A DNA stretch of 18,174 bases from Actinophytocola sp036402745 (lineage in GTDB: Bacteria > Actinomycetota > Actinomycetes > Mycobacteriales > Pseudonocardiaceae). The translations under genes and the position numbers were made by a program. Shown here in pieces: positions 15,301 to 18,174 of the stretch. The stretch covers positions 1-18,174 of the forward strand of contig NZ_DASWSJ010000105.1 in NCBI RefSeq assembly GCF_036402745.1, in the 5' to 3' direction. The stretch's first letter is position 1, and the number at the start of each line of letters is the position of its first letter. The notes beneath the pieces were generated by a model. That model worked only from the letters and a program-made list of their open reading frames with translations. It was not told the origin of the DNA and searched no databases.

Positions 15301-15876
15301 GGTGTCCGACAGCGGGTGACCCAGGCTCGGGTCGTGCGAGCGGGCGTCGCCGAACCACGCGATGATCCGCGTGCTGCCCGGCCGGAACCCCACCGCGCCG
15401 GTCGCCAGCTGGTAGTGCGCGTTGATGAAGTCGGTCCACGGCGCGCCGCCGCCACCCACGTCGTAGAGCCACTGCTGGGTGCCGTCCTGGACCGCCGCCT
15501 CGTCGTCGGTCAGCGGGGTCCGCACGGAGAACGCACGCGCCCCGTCGACGTCGGCCTTGTAGTCGGCCACCGCGAACCGCGCGTCCGGCTGGCTGGCGCG
15601 GACCTCGTCGATGATCGAGCGCGTGTTGTTGCGGACGTTCGCGAGGACCGGGTCCATGCTGCCGGTGGTGTCGGCGAGGAACACGATGTCCGGCTTGGGC
15701 GCGACGACCGGTGTGGTGACGTTCGTGGTGAGCGACGAGCTCTCGCCCGGCGCGAGCGTCAGCGACACCGCGCTCGGGTCGACGCCGGGGGCGGCGGCCG
15801 CGGGAATGGCCGTGCCGACCGCCACCGAGGTCGCGGCCACCGCGGCGGCCAGGAACAGGATGCGAGTCCGGGTCAT
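12355..15876 (-). CDS. Secreted VWA domain protein with six Calx-beta repeats
   Basis: 1173 residues. A Sec signal peptide (1 to about 29; TRTR, hydrophobic core, AAAA-P) precedes a von Willebrand A domain (about 62-252) with a MIDAS-like DTTGSM at 69-74 and a later FGDARSHD aspartate. Next comes a beta-rich stretch with two Cys (about 253-330), then six Calx-beta repeats (about 331-999). Each has IGDVxVxEG near its start, DETFTVxLSxPTGATLADPTG near its end and a closing TIxDDD. The final 170 residues, with four Cys including the last residue, resemble choice-of-anchor P domains (moderate certainty). No LPxTG or C-terminal helix is visible. A cell-surface or matrix adhesion role is inferred. 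ATG 15876 follows GGAGGAG. The gene is absent from the M. tuberculosis locus. Confidence 0.88.
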   Translation of the reverse strand: MTRTRILFLAAAVAATSVAVGTAIPAAAAPGVDPSAVSLTLAPGESSSLTTNVTTPVVAPKPDIVFLADTTGSMDPVLANVRNNTRSIIDEVRASQPDARFAVADYKADVDGARAFSVRTPLTDDEAAVQDGTQQWLYDVGGGGAPWTDFINAHYQLATGAVGFRPGSTRIIAWFGDARSHDPSLGHPLSDTNLALRGIGAHVVAVPVLGTNGGGLDNLGQATSITKATGGVLMAEQAADQVARAILDGIKALDVTVAPTPACDPGVGVAFDPASRRVRSGASAPFGETVSVAPGTAPGTYRCTVDFRVNGASVGLAQTVTVRVPDSSAAPALRIGDVSVTEGSSGTTPATFTVSLSKASTSAVSVGWATRPGTAVTPADFAAASGTVTFAPGATSASVSVAVVGDRVAEADETFTVDLSAPSGATLADPSGVGTIVDDDTDVPLPTIRIGDVMVPEGNAGQTPASVAVTLSHAATAPVGVSWATAPGSAVDTDFVAAQGRLTFAPGETSKRIDVTVTGDRSTEVDETFSVVLSAPSGATLGDDRGQVTIGNDDGGPPGDVPALRLGDATVVEGGSAVLTVVLDQPSNTPVTVGWATAPGTATTADFTAGEGTVTFVPGTTTAQVSVPVLTDGLPEGDETFTVELSGPTGATLADPTGVVTILDDRTAPTLSIGDVAVAEGSAGTTPATLTVTLSEPAATPVTVGWATAPGTATAADFTAGAGTLTFQPGATSATVQVSVVGDTAVEGDETFTVGLSGPTGATLADPTGTVTILDDDAVPGPALSITDTAVDEGSGRATLIVSLSAPAANPVTVAWATKPGTATPPGDYTTSGATLTFPPGTTSLPVTVPITDDTTEEPAETFTVTLADPTGATLADPTGVVTIADDDTTVPRTIAIGDVSVAEGKGQASFPVTLSAAAGAPVSAYWSTMDGTAGAPGDYAGGSGTVTFPPGTTKATVTVALVDDDLAEPDETFTVTLADPNGAAIADGTGVGTIVNDDAAGRFGCTASALTLLGARPAVANPRVTPCADDDRTAATVRLGLGLLTIEAGGLSARTDLAPGGVSATGALATTRVRTLGLTIEVTTLTATATATCVGGRPAFDGSSEIAALTVNGVRIPIGSRPVTVPLLVGSLSLNKTVLSADGVTQQAFALHTLLGDVVIGEATASTRGNPC
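12880..14886 (-). repeat. Six tandem Calx-beta-encoding repeats, ~333-nt period
   Basis: Near-identical stretches recur at exactly 333-nt spacing, for example from 13229, 13562 and 13895. The 58 nt from 13719 match 14052-14109 at 55 positions. The three middle units (repeats 3-5) are the most alike; units 1, 2 and 6 are more diverged. Confidence 0.85.
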
Positions 15877-16030
15877 GGTTCTCCTCCCCAGGGGGACCTG
15901 ACCGGCCTGACGCTGCTCCGCCGTTCGGACCAGGGCAACAGGCCCGCTCGCGCGCTGCGCAGATGGTCCGCATCGGTGCCCGAAAGGGCTGTTCGAGCAG
16001 CACACCCGGGCGTCTGCGAGGCTTGGGCAC
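15877..16030. promoter_or_regulatory. Divergent intergenic region between the VWA/Calx-beta gene and the DUF255 gene
   Basis: 154 bases that must carry both promoters. Beyond the GGAGGAG ribosome binding site of the minus-strand gene and a GAGG for the + strand gene, I see no consensus promoter or repeat. Confidence 0.3.
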
Positions 16031-18037
16031 ATGGCGAACCGGCTGGCCGAGGCGACGAGTCCGTACCTGCTGCAGCACGCGGACAACCCGGTCGACTGGC
16101 GGCCGTGGTCGGCGGAGGCGTTCGCCGAGGCGCGGCGCCGGGACGTGCCGGTCCTGCTGTCGGTCGGGTACGCGGCGTGCCACTGGTGTCATGTGATGGC
16201 GCACGAGTCCTTCGAGGACACCGAGATCGCCGAGCTGATGAACGCCGGCTTCGTCAACGTCAAGGTCGACCGCGAGGAGCGGCCGGACGTGGACGCGGTC
16301 TACATGACCGCGACCCAGGCGATGACGGGCCAGGGCGGCTGGCCGATGACGTGCTTCCTCACCCCGGAGGGCGCGCCGTTCCACTGCGGCACGTACTACC
16401 CGCCCGCGCCCCGGCCCGGCATGCCCTCGTTCCGCCAGCTGCTCACGGCGGTCGCGGAGGCGTGGACCAACCGGGACGCCGACGTGCGCGAGGCCGGCGC
16501 CCGGATCGTCGCCGAGCTGTCGAAGCAGACCGAGGCGCTGCCGGTGTCCACTGTGGACGACGAGGTGCTGGCCGGCGCGGCCGCGGCGATGCTGCCCGAG
16601 TACGACCGGCGGCACGGCGGGTTCGGCACCGCGCCGAAGTTCCCGCCGTCGATGGTGCTGGAGTTCCTGCTGCGCCACCACGAGCGCCTCGGTTCCGTCG
16701 AGGCGCTGTCTATTGTGGAGGGAACCGCCGGCGCGATGGCCGCGGGCGGCATCTACGACCAGCTCGACGGCGGCTTCGCCCGATACAGTGTGGACGCCGG
16801 CTGGGTGGTGCCGCACTTCGAGAAGATGTTGTACGACAACGCTTTGCTGCTGCGGTTGTACGCGCACCTCGCACTGCGCACCGGTTCGGCGCGGTACCGG
16901 GAGGTGGTCGAGCAGACCGCGGAGTTCCTGCTGCGCCGGTTGCGTACCACCGAGGGCGGGTTCGCCGCGTCCCTCGATGCCGACACCGACGGGGCCGAGG
17001 GGCTGACCTACGCGTGGACGCCGGCGCAGCTCGTCGCCGTGCTCGGCGAGGACGACGGCGCGTGGGCGGCGGACATCCTCGGCGTCACGGCCGAGGGGAC
17101 GTTCGAGCACGGCACGTCGACGCTGCGGATGCTGCGCGCGCCGGAGGTGCCGGCCCGGTGGACGCGGGTGCGGGAGCGCCTGCTCGCCGCCCGGGACGAG
17201 CGGCCGCAGCCGGGGCGCGACGACAAGGTGGTCACCGCGTGGAACGGCCTGGCGATCGGCGCGCTGGCGTACGCGGGTGCCGCGTTCGGCGTCCCCCGGT
17301 GGGTCACGGCAGCCTCCGACGCGGCGTCCCTGGTAGCCGACGTCCACCTGGTGGACGGCCGGTTGCGGCGCGCGTCCCGGGACGGCGTGGCCGGCGCCGC
17401 GGCCGGCGTGCTCGAGGACTACGGCTGCCTCGCGGAGGGCCTGCTGTCCCTGCACCAGGCAACGGGTTCCGCGCGCTGGCTGTCCATCGCGGTCGCCGCG
17501 CTGGACACCGCGTTGGCCCACTTCGCGGACACCGAGGCGGAAGGCGCCTTCCACGACACCGCCGACGACGCGGACGCGCTGGTCTGGCGCCCCTCCGACC
17601 CCAGCGACAACGCCACCCCCTCCGGCGCGTCGGCCACCGCGTCGGCCCTGCTCACCGCGTCGGCCCTGGTCGGCCCCGACCGCGCCGGCACGTACCGGTC
17701 GGCCGCGGAGTCGGCCGTCGCCCGCGCCGGGCTGCTGGCCGCTCGAGCCCCACGCTTCGCCGGCCACTGGCTCTCGGCGGCCGAGGCCCTGCGCCAGGGT
17801 CCGCTGCAGGTGGCCATCGTCGGCGCACCCGGCGACCCCCGCCGCGAGGCCCTGGTCGACGCCGCCGTCCGCCACGCCCCGGGCGGAGCGGTCGTCCTGG
17901 CCGGCTCCCCCGACGAGGCCCCCCTGCTGGCGGACCGCCCCGTGGTGGACGGCCTGGCCGCGGCCTACGTATGCCACGGCTACGTCTGCGACCGCCCCGT
18001 CACCGAGGTGGCCGACCTCCTGAAGGCCCTGGCCTAG
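16031..18037 (+). CDS. DUF255 thioredoxin-like domain protein (YyaL/SPATA20 family, Rv1084-like)
   Basis: 668 residues, full length for the family. The N-terminal thioredoxin-like domain (about 1-165) starts NRLAEATSPYLLQHADNPVDW, and has CHWC at 50-53 in ACHWCHVMAHESFED, then VKVDREERPD and GQGGWPM. The remainder has the six-hairpin alpha/alpha toroid character of glycosidase or epimerase folds, with GGIYDQLDGGFARYSVD and HFEKMLYDNA motifs. The biochemical role of the family is not established; a redox or sugar-related function is only suggested by fold. The ATG has GAGG 9 nt upstream. Its M. tuberculosis counterpart (Rv1084) directly follows Rv1083; here the VWA/Calx-beta gene separates them. 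Confidence 0.92.
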   Translation: MANRLAEATSPYLLQHADNPVDWRPWSAEAFAEARRRDVPVLLSVGYAACHWCHVMAHESFEDTEIAELMNAGFVNVKVDREERPDVDAVYMTATQAMTGQGGWPMTCFLTPEGAPFHCGTYYPPAPRPGMPSFRQLLTAVAEAWTNRDADVREAGARIVAELSKQTEALPVSTVDDEVLAGAAAAMLPEYDRRHGGFGTAPKFPPSMVLEFLLRHHERLGSVEALSIVEGTAGAMAAGGIYDQLDGGFARYSVDAGWVVPHFEKMLYDNALLLRLYAHLALRTGSARYREVVEQTAEFLLRRLRTTEGGFAASLDADTDGAEGLTYAWTPAQLVAVLGEDDGAWAADILGVTAEGTFEHGTSTLRMLRAPEVPARWTRVRERLLAARDERPQPGRDDKVVTAWNGLAIGALAYAGAAFGVPRWVTAASDAASLVADVHLVDGRLRRASRDGVAGAAAGVLEDYGCLAEGLLSLHQATGSARWLSIAVAALDTALAHFADTEAEGAFHDTADDADALVWRPSDPSDNATPSGASATASALLTASALVGPDRAGTYRSAAESAVARAGLLAARAPRFAGHWLSAAEALRQGPLQVAIVGAPGDPRREALVDAAVRHAPGGAVVLAGSPDEAPLLADRPVVDGLAAAYVCHGYVCDRPVTEVADLLKALA

Positions 18038-18174
18038 TCCCAATGCCGGTGGGTTAGGTGGTTGTGGCTGGTCGGCGCCGGTGCCCGGTCTTGCTGGGAG
18101 GAGTGATGCCGACGGCTGAGTGAGGCGGTCTGCTGGCCTGGTGTCGCTGGCGATGCTGGGCCCTCTTGACCGGA
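18038..18174. other. Non-coding G+T-skewed segment at the window end
   Basis: No reading frame with normal coding character is seen on either strand; a GGGAGGAG-like site before an ATG near 18107 leads to a stop after five codons. The + strand is conspicuously rich in G and T (repeated GGTGG, GCTGG), unlike the flanking gene. It could be the edge of an insertion sequence or another repeat continuing past the window, but no inverted repeat or transposase can be shown. Confidence 0.3.

Noticed and set aside
14354..18043. Very long open frames opposite or beside real genes (for example 14354-18043 and 6622-9066 minus, 15271-18057 plus, 2594-4630 minus)
   Set aside because: They run opposite or out of frame with well-supported genes, have Arg/Pro/Gly-biased products without domains, and are expected in DNA this GC-rich.

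Overview
The window is a GC-rich (about 70% or more by eye), gene-dense stretch of an actinobacterial chromosome. GTG/TTG starts, GGAGG-type ribosome binding sites, third codon positions that are almost always G or C, and a mycothiol S-conjugate amidase all point to a mycothiol-making actinomycete. The family Pseudonocardiaceae (Amycolatopsis-like) is my best guess, not proven. The gene order closely follows Mycobacterium tuberculosis Rv1074c-Rv1084: fadA3, SGNH hydrolase, (lipU missing here), cbs, a proline-rich membrane protein in the pra slot, metB, greA, a DUF4307-type protein, mca, an Rv1083-like membrane protein and a DUF255/thioredoxin protein.

Left part (1-5853): the 5' end of a thiolase gene runs off the left edge on the minus strand, directly downstream of an SGNH hydrolase gene. 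Divergent from these come cystathionine beta-synthase, two four-helix membrane proteins with Pro/Gln/Gly/aromatic-rich tails, and a cystathionine gamma-synthase/lyase (metB). cbs plus metB form a reverse transsulfuration pair (homocysteine to cystathionine to cysteine).

Middle (5854-9858) is an insert relative to the M. tuberculosis order. It holds two small single-helix membrane proteins, an apparent leftover 3' end of a gene followed by a perfect 16-bp hairpin, rimO (ribosomal protein S12 methylthiotransferase), and hppD (4-hydroxyphenylpyruvate dioxygenase) divergent from an Lrp/AsnC regulator.

Right part (9859-18174) returns to the conserved order: greA and a DUF4307-type membrane protein on the minus strand, then mca and a small membrane protein translationally coupled to it. 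A large secreted VWA/Calx-beta repeat protein (12355-15876, minus) is inserted before the DUF255 thioredoxin-like protein. The last 137 bases are non-coding, with a marked G+T bias on the + strand.

Functional links: cysteine from cbs/metB can feed mycothiol, whose S-conjugates Mca cleaves; HPPD with its divergent regulator is a tyrosine-catabolism module; GreA and RimO serve transcription and the ribosome. I see no defence system, biosynthetic cluster, CRISPR array or phage. The less ordinary items are the TQ-repeat membrane protein, the VWA/Calx-beta protein with exact 333-nt internal repeats, the gene-tail remnant near 6211, and the hairpins before greA.
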